The notes under the pieces are model-generated. The model saw nothing but the letters and a program-made list of their open reading frames with translations. It did not search any database and was not told the DNA's origin. This document shows, piece by piece, positions 1-10,276 of a stretch of DNA of 38,251 nucleotides. Position numbers and translations under genes: made by a program. The DNA lies in assembly GCA_040143965.1 (NCBI GenBank), contig JASJQH010000048.1:1-38251 (forward strand), in the 5' to 3' direction. The number at the start of each line of letters is the position of its first letter. Within the stretch, counting starts at the first letter, position 1. The stretch is from Basidiobolus ranarum. Lineage: Eukaryota > Basidiobolomycota > Basidiobolomycetes > Basidiobolales.

Positions 1-185
1 TTTTGCTATTTAAGATCATCACAAGGCGTGTCTTACCTCAAGGGAATCTAAGCTGGTTTTATATTGTAATCAGTGATGTGATAATAATGGGATTGATTTA
101 ATTTCCTTTTCTACTGAATTTTGATGGTGATCAGGCTATGGCTAAATTGCAAGAATTATTTAAATCCAAATCAACTTTTAATGCG

Positions 186-225
186 CAATGGGCAATGGGT
201 AATGGGTAGTGGGTAATGGGTAATG
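186..225. repeat. 7-base tandem repeat, about 6 copies
   Basis: Consecutive units of the form (C/T)AATGGG, with one TAGTGGG variant, run for 40 bases just downstream of the SDR stop codon. It is a short microsatellite-like array with no coding potential. Confidence 0.8.
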
Positions 226-253
226 CTTGCAAATGCAGATTGAATATCTAGAT

Positions 254-1212
254 TTACCACGGAAGTGTTTCTCCTTCAAAGGTGAGGAATTTCCCGTTAT
301 CCGTAGCTGTGAGACCGTTAATAACTTTCATCATGCCAGAAATACTTTGCTTTGGGGTAACTGGGGCATCTTCACCACCCAGATCTGCGAATAAGTGAAT
401 TTAATATAAGCCAATTCATAAGTAATAATGTAACCAATTCCTTACCAGTTTGCACCCAACCAGGATGAATAGATATAACGACAAAACCCTTGTCGCTGAG
501 TTCTTTAGCGAAGCAGGTGGTTACTATTGAGTTATTTGTAAAGTTAGTGATGCTATAAGTGCTGGTGTACTAATCTTCCAACTTACACATGTTTAAAGCT
601 GTTTTGGTTACTGCATAGCCCATTTGAGGTAGCATAGAGATATTCAAAGCTATTGATCCAAGGATAGAACCGATGTTTATGATCTTTTTCTGATTTCCCT
701 TCTCCAACAGAGGAATGAATTGTTGAGCTACCAACATAGGTCCACTAACGTTAGTGGAAAACATTGATTCAAGAACGGCCTTCGAACTACAAGAATTAGT
801 GTTGTTTTCGAGTGGGAATAGCACGTTGGTACTTACGTCTTAGTCAAGCCTGGAGCATCACTACCAACTCCAGCGTTGTTGATTAATACGTCAATACCAT
901 TCGAGGCCACTGTAGATATCTCCTCCGCGCCAGCCTGCAACAGGTTGGAGTGATAAGTTATACATATTGTGAAGTAGAAAAGATTATTAGATATATTGTG
1001 AGTACACTCACCTTTATGGATTCTTCGTCATTCACGTCAAGTTTGTGGATACTTAGTCTATCTTCAAAGGTGCTCTTTAGTTGATTGAGCTCCTTAGCTG
1101 ACGATGGGTTTCTGCAGCATGCGTATACTTTCGCTTCCTCATTGTTGAGGATTTGAGTTACGAATTCCAATCCCAAGCCTCGGGAAGCACCGGTGATAAC
1201 ATAGGTAGTCAT
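254..1212 (-). CDS. Short-chain dehydrogenase/reductase (sniffer / C-factor type), 5 exons, 235 aa
   Basis: Exons (minus order) 1212-1012, 934-837, 786-587, 523-446 and 384-254 join in frame to 708 bases. The classical SDR motifs are visible: the Rossmann TGASRGLG loop near residues 7-14, NNAG near 86-89, an active-site-region serine in IGSILGS near 138-144, and YAVTK (Tyr157, Lys161). The protein is of the usual length for the small cytosolic NAD(P)H-dependent carbonyl reductases of the sniffer/C-factor group and ends shortly after GETLPW. I chose the ATG at 1212 because the glycine loop follows at once; an in-frame ATG at 1251 would only add 13 unrelated residues. A TATA-like element lies 45 bases upstream. 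The substrate cannot be told from sequence. The family is certain; the exon borders are well supported by phase. Confidence 0.9.
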
Positions 1213-1256
1213 GGTAAAGTAGAAAAAGCTGTTGGGTCTCTCATTAATCAATAGCC

Positions 1257-1264
1257 TTTATATA
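1257..1264 (-). promoter_or_regulatory. TATA-like element of the SDR gene
   Basis: On the minus strand this reads TATATAAA and lies 45 bases upstream of the SDR start codon at 1212, a normal position for a core promoter. Inferred from sequence and spacing only. Confidence 0.45.
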
Positions 1265-1370
1265 AGATTATTATTTTCCGATCAGTAGTAATCACTGATT
1301 ACGTTTCAAGGTATTTTCGGCAAAAAATCATTTCGTGCCCTCATATACGGAGCATAGTTTATTACTAAGT

Positions 1371-1406
1371 GTATGATTCGTATAATTCGTATGATTCGTA
1401 TGATTG
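1371..1406. repeat. 9-base tandem repeat, 4 copies
   Basis: Four consecutive units of GTATGATTC, with GTATAATTC and GTATGATTG variants, about 160 bases upstream of the SDR start. Direct sequence observation. Confidence 0.85.
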
Positions 1407-1801
1407 ATAAAATAACTAACTCATCCTCCATCCAGATTGATATCATCATGATGCACGTGACTTCAACAGTGCTTAATAAAGTAGAATCAAGTCCTAATCC
1501 AAAGGTATTTAATTATCCTAATGCGCTTGCTAAGTTTCGCTCTAGTTCTCAGGGGTACACTCACAATTGACAGTTAGAAATTGGTGAACGAGTTTAGGTT
1601 TCTTGTTTGTATTGGAACTAGGGCTAGTGGCTAGGGTGAAAGAATGGTAGAGTGAAAGGAACCTGATTCAATATATACGAAGGTCAATAAGAGATTCTAT
1701 ATTAGGGACTAGGGTTAGTTTTAAAATATACATTTGTTAGGTTTCTCACTGAATTTGGCCACGAACTAACTACCACCATGATGTCGATTATTTGGCTTCA
1801 A

Positions 1802-4220
1802 TTACCACCATGAGCCAGATGGCTTAGGTTGAGTATTCGCTTCAATCCTCTTATCCACATTAGCAGAGTATTCCAAAATCTTGCTATGAATAATGTCGTC
1901 CAGATCCTCATCTTTACCAGATACGATTCTCAATAGATCTTCAGTCAGGGCGTAGTTTCCAAGAATATCTACATGATCTGCGGTCTTCACCCCTCCTCGT
2001 AGATCAAATTTAGTAAGTTCGTGTTCGAACTCTCTAGTAACAATCTTGATACCAGATGGATTGTACAGCGGCTTTTTCCATCCGCTGGAGCACATGTAGC
2101 CTAACGAGATCAAAGGTACTGTGCCATCTCTAAATGAAATAATTAAAATACCTTGTCTACAGTTAGGAAATGATAGACTCCACTAACCCGTCTGACTCTA
2201 CTATTCCAGATGAAATGTTGTAATCTGCCTGATGAACATTCGTGTCGATGTAAATGTTTGGGTTCAAAAGTTCTTTCGGCAGGATCTTTGAACTCTTAGA
2301 TTCGCCTGCACCAGCTGCTGCAGCATTTTCCGGTTCTACCTGATCAGCCGTGTAGTAATATTGTCTCTCTGTCAATTTTCCGACTCCGTGCAGGCAATAG
2401 ATCTTCATATTGGGTGCGTTGGGTAGTTGCGAATCTAAGGGGTTAGCCCAAGTGGTGGGATCATCGCGTTTTAACTCTCCATTGTCGTTACTAAATCCTA
2501 AGCTGTAAAGTCTGGTGAAGTAGCTCTTAAAGCTTTCATCTCCAGTTTTAAATAGCAACTCTAATGCATCTTCCAAAGTCAAGTTTCGAGTTACCGATTC
2601 CCCTTGACTGAAGGAGATAATTGGCCCATAAGAATGTTTGATATGAGGGATATCATCGGGTGCGGAACTCTCATCTCCCCAGACGTAATTCCCTCCTTTA
2701 GGCATCATTGAGGCCACTCCACCCCACGTACGGAATAGCTCGGTACGTTCACGTCTCGAAAAGAACTGCTCCAACACATAATTAGCAACTGGCTGAACAG
2801 TTTCTCTTTGCTCTCCGGAGAGTAAAGAGCTGAGTGTTTTAGGTACACCGAGCATGGGACCAGCTATATTAACAAACGTATGAATGTAATCATTGACCCA
2901 GTTTGGCCCTCCTTTACCTCCTTGCTCACTCTCCACCCATTGTAGGAAATAATAGATAACATTGGAACCTTGGTGAGAGAATAATCGAGTTACTCTTCTG
3001 AGGTTATCTAGCCAACGTAACGAGATTAAGCTTACCCATTGAATGACCTACGAGAACAGCTTTCTCTCCGGTATACATCTTCGCCAATTCGATAGTGTTC
3101 TTCATACGAGTGAAATGTTGATCACGAACCTCAAGGTCAGCAAATCCTAGACGCCAATCGTATCCAGCAAGATGCATATTGTTATTATCATAACCTATGG
3201 CGGCGAGATTTTCAATAACTTTGCCTAAATTCATTGTATGATTTAATATAAAGAACATGTGTAAGAAGAGAGGAAGACTCTATCCACTGATCTTACCCCA
3301 AATCCAGTATCTAACGATTTCATTAAATGATATGACTATATTAGTACTGTTGACGAGGTTTATCTCTCAAGTGAAAGAAACGTACCCAGTAATGAAATAA
3401 TCCGCCGCATCTAAACCTTGAGCTGCACGAAGTTTAACGTCGGTAGGATCGAGACCAGTGATAGGATCTAGCTTCATATTTTGAATCCAGCATTGTTTGT
3501 CCAAAAGTACCGCACGAAGCATGGCTAAATATCTCAGTTAATATGGCAAGGATTTTATGAACCAGTAAGAAAATATCTCTTACTTGCGGTTCCCCAAAGA
3601 CGTTTCCTGAAATATTTCAAGGCACAATCTGAGGTACTCCAACTTTCCAAGCCCTAGAAAATTAAAGTAAACAGAGATGGAGAGGTTGTTATCGTAAGTG
3701 AATGGAAGCAACTAAGATATCTCTTCAAATTCAAGGTTAAACTTACTGTAGAGATGATTCCTGGGACAAGAATAACCGGATGCTTAGCTTTAACGCCTTC
3801 CAATACCAATTGTTTACCTGGCAAAAAATCCCCAATCTCTTGTTCTGTTTTCAACAAACTGGTCAAATTGTTGAAGATAAAGTCAGGGCTTATATTGGAG
3901 GGTAAGAGTGTAGACAAGTCCAAGTCATGAAATAGATACTCCCTGACTGAGTCTACATAAACACCTATATCTTGATTCTCCACTATAGGCTTCAAGCGAG
4001 CTGCTAATATTGCCCCTAATCCGAAACCGAGGGCAAAGATAAACCGACGCTTACGTGACCAGGATTTTCCAGGCTCTTTTACCTCCGTCGCCTGTACCAT
4101 TTCGTCAACAAGCATTTCTTTGGGATTAGTTTCTTCTGTAGTTGTATGGTCCTTTTGAACCGATGTTTTAGAGAGATCGGAGGATTTCTCGGATTTATTA
4201 TGTAAATGTTTACGTGGCAT
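1802..4220 (-). CDS. LRO1: Phospholipid:diacylglycerol acyltransferase (PDAT), 7 exons, 664 aa
   Basis: PDAT moves an acyl chain from a phospholipid to diacylglycerol, making triacylglycerol at the ER without acyl-CoA. Exons (minus order): 4220-3747, 3653-3584, 3524-3386, 3310-3297, 3224-3036, 2968-2188 and 2129-1802, giving 1995 bases. The length of 664 residues is close to that of yeast Lro1. Features: a lysine-rich cytosolic N-terminus, one membrane anchor near residues 60-76 preceded by SRKRR, the HPVILVPG lid-region motif, AAQG...DYF, YDWRL, the lipase elbow GHSMG (Ser294), DGDGTVPL (acid Asp557) and the catalytic His in ADHVDILG (His608). Ser/Asp/His make the triad expected of the LCAT/PDAT family. 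Exon 4 is only 14 bases and supplies the conserved YWIW. It is the best-supported spliced gene here. Confidence 0.95.
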
Positions 4221-5068
4221 TAGTGGGGGTTTTTATATTCAAGCTAGTGGTTTATAGTAAGTTAAGTATTTGTGGGGTTAGAAAATGTGGTCAGGTCAGG
4301 CCAGTTTAACAAGAAACAGAGTAGCGGCAGTGAATCCTGTTAAGTATCGAAAATCAATGTGATTCCATATGGCAGTAAATTCGTGTCGCACGATATTAAT
4401 TTACCTTTCACTTACTATTTCCATCCCCTATGCTATGGATGCTTCAAATCAGACCCCTGATATAGCCGAATTTGAAGATCACCATATGAGTAAAAGAACA
4501 GGCTAATGTCCTTTTTTCGTATGGTTATTTTCGTATAATGGTTTCGTATAATGGTTTCGTATAATGGTTAATTACTTCGATGAAAGTCCCCAGTTGTCAA
4601 AGCAAAAGTAAGCATGGCACAGGAGATGTAACAAACAAATCAAAACATCATGTACAGGTTCATTGAGTCATCGAGATACTGGAGATACGGTTAGACAGTA
4701 TTTGGTTAACATTGACATATGATATTCTTAGCCCTAACCCTATTCATGATCCTGCTGATCATTTCTGTACTAGTTTGTTTCGGATTGAAGCGATTTACTA
4801 GGAAGATTTTTGCTTATTGATGCTACTACGTACCTGAGTGTTGGGGTCTAGTCTTAGAATCATGTGATTAGGATCTAATGTAGTGGGTGAAAGGAAAGTA
4901 TGAGAGGAAAGGAGAGGATGCCATGATTGTAGACAACCACCTCCTCATAATCATAGTTCTATCATTGGGAATGAGATAATAAATGAGGGTATGCTAGCAT
5001 GTCATCTCAGCCTTTTCGATAAGGTGAGAGTTTGAGTGAGTAACGACGGAATACAGGAAACAAAGCCA
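4221..5068. other. Intergenic between LRO1 start and CASTOR-like stop
   Basis: This 848-base gap lies between two minus-strand genes, so it should hold the LRO1 promoter and the 3' flank of the CASTOR-like gene. It contains a 13-base tandem repeat (4515-4567) and a telomere-like CCCTAACCCTA at 4732-4742. A plus-strand ORF of 33 codons at 4719-4820 encodes a very hydrophobic peptide, but it has no support as a gene. Confidence 0.5.
4515..4567. repeat. 13-base tandem repeat, 3 perfect copies plus 1 degenerate
   Basis: TTTCGTATAATGG occurs three times without change at 4529-4541, 4542-4554 and 4555-4567. A related unit (TTTCGTATGGTTA) begins at 4515. It lies about 300 bases upstream of the LRO1 start codon. 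Confidence 0.9.
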
Positions 5069-6581
5069 TCATCCTTCTTGCATTTCTAAGGGGTAATAGT
5101 GCCCTAAAGCATTCACCACCGTTTGAGAGTCTTCTTGATTTACCTACATTCAAATATATTAACTGTCAAGCTTAAGCCATGATGAAACACATCAATTCAA
5201 AAACTAACCAAAAGATAAACGGTATGATAGGTGGTAAGATAAAATATGGAGATGCCTAGACCTTTAAGCCTTTCTGTACAATCACGTACGATACCGCATT
5301 GCTCTTGAGAAAAAAAATTAGCCAAGACGCTCTTCTTGTCAACAGAATTGTAAATGAAATACCAAATGCAAACGCCGTATTCTCAATCCTCAGTATCGAC
5401 CACGCTCCATCGCAGAAATTGAGACTACCTGGTGGAAATAATGAGAGACAAGGCTCGCTCAAGATCAATGAAGCACTCTCTGAAGTGCGCGTGAATGAGA
5501 AGAATCGATCATCTCGATGTCTGTGTGTTAATTCTAATTAGTATGAAGCAACTACTATAAATATCCATGCCGATGGTTACCTGTCGTTGCTAAAGAAAAG
5601 TAAATGAATCAACGGGATTGACATTGTGTCTTGAACTGCCTCTACGCTTCCGGCTAAAGAGGTCACATAAACTGGACAATCAGGGATGGTCACTACACGA
5701 CGCAAGTTGGTAACTTGTTCGGATGTGGCCATTTCGGGTGAGGATTTCTCTACTTTCGCCACTTCACAGTCCTGGTTCTGTATGGATAGACTCGAGCCAT
5801 CCGTGCTAATTCTTTTACCTTTTGTCAATTTTAAGGAATTAGCTATAAGAAAGGTGAATTATTTTACATCAATACAAAATACCATCGCTACAAGAAGGCG
5901 AGATGTTAAGTGTCACGTCTTCAAGTAATCGTAATTCGTCTCGAATAACAAATGTGTTTGGAAAGCATGATAGAGCTTTTCTCACCGATTCTTCCGGAAT
6001 CTAAATAATACAGAAAATTCAATTTTAGAATGTCTTAATAGAAATTCTACAGAGCATAAACCACCCACCAAGGTATAGTCAGTCTCATACGTAGATAGCT
6101 GAAGAATAGAGATGTCATTGTCGGCTAACGGAGCGGCTATGGAATGTAAACCGGGAACTTTGTAGTTGATAGTAACAAGGATTAGTTAATACGAATAACC
6201 CAACCCACAAAAGGCACTGGACTAATGTCACGGCTTACCTGTTCCACTTTGTCCCGTTAATATTTGAAAAGGAAGGTACACTCTCGGGCAAACAGTCACC
6301 TTTGCTTCTCCAGGAAAGCTATCTATTCCAGATTCGTCCAAGATTAAGGAAATATTGGAGGGGGTTTCAGTAAAACTGAAGAATTCCTTTCCTCTGAATA
6401 AGAAAGTCTTTTAGTTATACTTCGCGACAGTGAATATTGAAGCAAGTCTATTCGACGATGTTTACTCTTTAGGGAACAAAAGCAACTTAATGATAGTATG
6501 TGCGCATATCGGAAGGCTCTCTTTTGCAATAGAGACAAGTCTGAGTCGATAAGGTAAAATACACACTTCCAAGTCTGACAT
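5069..6581 (-). CDS. CASTOR1-like ACT-domain protein, 8 exons, 355 aa
   Basis: Exons (minus order) 6581-6466, 6393-6239, 6157-6069, 6000-5883, 5842-5581, 5520-5363, 5303-5209 and 5143-5069 total 1068 bases. No single frame shows the gene, which is why it is easily missed. The protein has the tandem ACT arrangement of vertebrate CASTOR1 (329 aa), the cytosolic arginine sensor that binds GATOR2 upstream of TORC1. Matches include an N-terminal LRLVSIAKES and IIKLLLFP, then FFSFTETP near residue 42, HSIAAPLADNDISILQLSTY (about 95-114) with TDY following, CPVYVTS mid-protein, FFSFTRT, and CGIVRDCTERL...ISIFYLTTYHT (302-327). The residue matching CASTOR1 Ser111 is Ser107; the one matching Asp304 is Val328. 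Family membership is clear; arginine sensing is inference. It is divergent from MED4, with 310 bases between start codons. Confidence 0.85.
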
Positions 6582-6891
6582 TAGACTGACGATAGGTACG
6601 GGCCAATCCTTTATCGGTTAGTGGAGATTGAAACGTTAGAGCTAAAACTCTAAATGCCAAACGTGATCCACGTGATCTTGCAACAGAGATAATCGAGAAT
6701 CTACATTTCCTGTCCCTCTAAACTAGTCAATTCAAAATCAAAGTATATGGTTTAGATTTAAACATGGATTATTGATATCTGAGTAAGAGTTAAAAATTCA
6801 GACGATATTTTGAATGACGGAACATGCTTTCTTTTTTTCGAATATTGACCCAAGTTTCCCATTTTCGCGTGTATTATTAAGTGTGATAAAG
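6582..6891. promoter_or_regulatory. Divergent promoter region, CASTOR-like / MED4
   Basis: The 310 bases separate two divergent start codons and must contain both promoters. I see no clear TATA box or repeat. An in-frame ATG at 6814 could extend MED4 by 26 residues into this region. Confidence 0.5.
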
Positions 6892-7789
6892 ATGCATAGA
6901 GAACTTCCATTAAAACAACATGTCGGAGACATAATAGATGAATATACTCGATTACTTCGGACTCTTTTTCGCACAATAGACGCAACTATCGAAGGAAAGC
7001 TAGTTGCTGGTCAGAAAACTCCACAAGAAACAATACGAGCAATCATATTATTAGACGCGAAACTTCAGAAAGCATACGATGAAGGTGGGTTTTCTTATGC
7101 ATTTTTTGAAAGAAAATTATTCCCTTAAGGTAGTAACCTTTTGCACTGATGCTGTATTGAAATTAGTCGAGGAACATCAGAATTACCAACGTCGAATATC
7201 TCAGGTAGAAGAGGAAATCTCGGAATACAATCAAGCGATTAAAGAATTGGTTGAAAAATTAGAAAATACAAAAGAAAACCTCGAATCTATGATAGATCGC
7301 TCAGAAAAAGCCTTGAATACTCTTAATCAAGCTAAAGAAAGTAAGACCCAAAGTATCATACTTGCCCTATTTTTCCCTACTCACATTTCGATGATTTTAG
7401 GCAAACTCAGCTTCAAGGAGATCATATCTTATTCAAACAAGCTCAGCTCATTCACCGCTGCTCCACCGAATTACAATCCGAGCAATACATTTATTCCCGT
7501 GGAACCTCCATACCCAGTTGAAGTTACCATGCGCGCAGGTTCACTCAGTCTTCATCATACCAAAGGAACCGAAGCTGACGCAGTGTCAGGTAATCATCAA
7601 TATCAGAATTGCACTCGCACTCGCGCATACACATTTACTAATAGTGACTTATTGACATTTATAGAAGAATCGGAGGAAGAACAGCCGAGCTATCAAGCCT
7701 TTTCTTTCCTGGCTCAGCAGGAAGAAGAGGAAGCGGCAGAATCCAACGATTTCCTTCTGGATTTAGACTTGAATCCAGATTTAGAGTAA
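6892..7789 (+). CDS. MED4: Mediator complex subunit 4, 4 exons, 226 aa
   Basis: MED4 belongs to the middle module of Mediator, which links transcription factors to RNA polymerase II in the nucleus. Exons 6892-7084, 7167-7340, 7401-7589 and 7665-7789 total 681 bases. The N-terminal half is a helical, coiled-coil region (EEEISEYNQAIKELVEKLEN). It is followed by the family signature SFKEIISYSNKLSSFTAAPP, a PPYPVEVTMRAGSL motif and an acidic C-terminus ending LDLDLNPDLE, as in other fungal Med4. The start at 6892 is the ATG nearest the conserved helices; 6814 is in frame and cannot be excluded. Introns 2 (60 bases) and 3 (75 bases, with a TTTACTAAT branch site) are multiples of three without stops, so an intron-blind reading gives one long ORF. 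Confidence 0.9.
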
Positions 7790-8119
7790 TGATACTTAAT
7801 GATACAGGCCAACAATCAATTCATGAATATTTTATTTATACATAGCAGCCCAAAATCCTCTTTTCACCGCTATCATTCTCATTTATTTCATTGAATCCCT
7901 CCCAGAAAATATAAATTGCAAAGGATAGTTAACGATGGTTTGTTTGTAAATAATAATACTCCAGTTATGTATCAACCAGCAAATATGGGCTACTGCAGAT
8001 GGTTGCCTTTATTTATATATAATTCTCCTTTTATTCTGGAAAGGCAACAAATCAAGTATATTACAAGGTATGTCAGTTACAACGGAGATAAGATCACAGA
8101 AGGGCAGTAGTTGCCAGTA
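7790..8119. other. Intergenic between convergent MED4 and F-box gene
   Basis: These 330 bases lie between two stop codons of convergent genes and are AT-rich 3' flanking sequence. A 64-codon plus-strand frame at 7916-8110 has no initiation context or recognisable motif and I take it as chance. Confidence 0.6.
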
Positions 8120-9667
8120 TCATTGAAACTGGGCCCGATACGGCTTGGTAAAGAACGTAGGAGGGAAGATAGCGACAGGGAGTTCAAGTCCTTTGCTGTT
8201 GTCGTAATAGATATCGGCTGTGATTCCACTCAATCTGCCATCACTTTCATGACTAGCATTTTTGCCTGGTAAGCTTTCTAACTCTACGCCAACACATCTA
8301 ACTGGTCCAACAATGTTCAATTTGGTCTTCAACATCATCAAAGGAAGGACAGAGAAAGTGAGGTGGCAATAACCAAGGTCCAGAAATTTAAGCTTATTCC
8401 CAGAACGAAAAATACCTTTCACCATATTATCAATAGAGGACGGTAGATTGCCCACTTCGTCTCCGAGATACAGCAATTCTAATTTAGGGCAGCATAGAAT
8501 CAATTGAGGAATCAAATGACAATCATAAACCGTACGACGTAGCTCTAAGCATGTTAACTCTGAACAATGCTCTGATATTACCTCCAGCCCTTTGGGAATA
8601 TTCATAGAAAGTTGATTTAACCTTAAATAGCGCAACTGTGAGCCTACGCACTTGACCAAACTGGAGAGTCCGGAAAGAGTAACGTCAGTTTTCGATATAT
8701 CGATATCTTGAAGTCGAGCACATTTGCATATCTGCTGTAGTTTAGAATCGTTGATTCCTCGGCTAGATGCTAAAGACACACATCGTAGCTTGGGAAATCT
8801 AGTCAATACATCCAATGAGATGGACTGAAAGTTATATCCAACAAATTCCAAACGATTTAAGCTTTGGCGATGATGGTGATAAAGACTAGCAAGTAGAGCT
8901 TCGATACTCAGAGGTATACCTTCGAGTATAACAGAACACATGGTATTTGGAGATATTCTTTGTAACAATCTTTCCAGTATGGGTGTAAAGTCTCCTTTAG
9001 AAAATCGCACACGAATGTGCAAGTTGGAGAGCTTAGGGGTCACTTGAAAGATAGCTTCGAGATGCTCGGATTGAAGTGCATAATCATCCTTTGTCCAGTC
9101 CAAAGAAATGGATTCCAAAGCGTCGTAGCTACTTGATATATCGATAAGATCCTCGACGGGAAAGCAGCTATTCCAGGACAGGACCTTGAGATTTGAGCTA
9201 GCATAGCGCTCTCGGTACATCTTCCACAATACTCTCAGCTCGAACATAAAGTGCAACCTTATGCTTGCAGTATGTGTAGAGTCTCCTGGCAGTAGATAGT
9301 GCACAAGATAATCGAAGGAATCCAAATTTATACCCTTCACCAAACCGAGATAATTGGTGGTTAACTGACCCAAAAAACCGACATTCAGCAGCTTCTTTAA
9401 CTCAAAAGAAAGTTGGGTCTCAGAATCAATGCAGGCATACAGAATCCGCAAGAATTGAGTAGCCCTAGTTGTATTGATTGTGTTAACAGGCTGAGTTTTA
9501 AAGAATTCACAGGGATTACTATACAATATTGCACTTGACAATTTGAACCAAGACCTATTCACAAGGCAACAATTAAATAGGGAATTCCTGTCGTTCCGAA
9601 GAAACTTTAAAACCTCGTAAGTACACTCTGTGGGTAGCACTATATTCGTTTGGTTTTTCGAATGCAT
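8120..9667 (-). CDS. F-box / leucine-rich repeat protein, intronless, 515 aa
   Basis: The N-terminus carries an F-box-like segment (about residues 9-55: LPTECTYEVLKFLRNDRNSL, then a CCLVNRSWFKLSS run), which in this family binds Skp1 in an SCF ubiquitin ligase. The rest holds degenerate leucine-rich repeats, clearest at about residues 290-440 (FPKLRCVSLASSRGINDSKL, LQDIDISKTDVT, LRYLRLNQLSM, LTCLELRRT, LELLYLGDEV, LKFLDLGYC), in the style of fungal F-box/LRR substrate receptors. A single uninterrupted ORF starts with ATG at 9667. The substrate is unknown; such proteins expand and diverge quickly in early-diverging fungi, so no orthologue name is offered. Confidence 0.85.
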   Translation of the reverse strand: MHSKNQTNIVLPTECTYEVLKFLRNDRNSLFNCCLVNRSWFKLSSAILYSNPCEFFKTQPVNTINTTRATQFLRILYACIDSETQLSFELKKLLNVGFLGQLTTNYLGLVKGINLDSFDYLVHYLLPGDSTHTASIRLHFMFELRVLWKMYRERYASSNLKVLSWNSCFPVEDLIDISSSYDALESISLDWTKDDYALQSEHLEAIFQVTPKLSNLHIRVRFSKGDFTPILERLLQRISPNTMCSVILEGIPLSIEALLASLYHHHRQSLNRLEFVGYNFQSISLDVLTRFPKLRCVSLASSRGINDSKLQQICKCARLQDIDISKTDVTLSGLSSLVKCVGSQLRYLRLNQLSMNIPKGLEVISEHCSELTCLELRRTVYDCHLIPQLILCCPKLELLYLGDEVGNLPSSIDNMVKGIFRSGNKLKFLDLGYCHLTFSVLPLMMLKTKLNIVGPVRCVGVELESLPGKNASHESDGRLSGITADIYYDNSKGLELPVAIFPPTFFTKPYRAQFQ

Positions 9668-9799
9668 AGTACAAATGGACGAACAAAGAAAGCTATTTAC
9701 TGGAAGGTAAAGATAGTTCCTGATCGGTAGTAAGATAAGAAGCTATAACCGATAAATTAATTCCTTAATTCCAAATTGCGCCTAAGAACATATCACATC

Positions 9800-9843
9800 C
9801 TATATCCCTCACCCTATACCCTATACTCTATACCCTATCCTCC
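9800..9843. repeat. Degenerate 7-base repeat (CCCTATA-like)
   Basis: About six imperfect copies of CCCTATA/CCCTATC in a row, about 130-180 bases upstream of the F-box gene start. The units resemble but do not equal the TTAGGG telomeric repeat. Confidence 0.6.
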
Positions 9844-10276
9844 ATCTCTCATCCCAAACCCTAAGTCCTGTTTTAGAACAGTTTTCCTATTTCTCCTGAT
9901 TATGACACACTGTATCTAGCAAGGTAGTCTGATCAATCTTAGTCAGGTAAACTGATAAATCTGCTGATAAACATCATCTGTGTAACAAAATGCTAATATT
10001 AGTTAGATATCTCGGAACATGAATTCCAATCCTAGCCCAAACCCTGAATCTTAAAGCGGAATAACTGAAGCCACCTCCACCTATGCATGATTAAGGGGTT
10101 GGGGTGAGGGCTACATCACATATGATGTCTTTATATAGCAGCAAGCTCCCATATTTGTATTCTATACATCATTGGTTTAGCTTTTGTCATTTTAGGAATG
10201 AATGCTCGTGATCAGTATGTGATTCATGTGTGATCAATTCAGTACACCTTGATGACTGCTCAAAACTCAAGATATA

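Larger units (their letters stand above)
1213..1801. other. Intergenic, SDR promoter and LRO1 3' flank
   Basis: This 589-base gap lies between the start of the SDR gene and the stop of LRO1, both on the minus strand. It holds the TATA-like element near 1260, a 9-base tandem repeat at 1371-1406 and a telomere-like stretch (TTAGGG at 1702-1707, AGGGTTAG at 1711-1718). I see no credible gene; the 65-codon plus-strand frame here is built on the repeat. Confidence 0.6.

Noticed and set aside
1-180. Possible exon of a gene running off the left edge (GAGGTAAGAC donor on the minus strand near 30-40)
   Set aside because: A single donor-like sequence without a supporting reading frame is not enough to call an exon.
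1373-1570. 65-codon plus-strand ORF
   Set aside because: Its start is the 9-base tandem repeat (MIRIIRMIRMI), an artefact of the repeat.
7916-8110. 64-codon plus-strand ORF after MED4
   Set aside because: It lies in the shared 3' flank of convergent genes and has no ATG context or domain.
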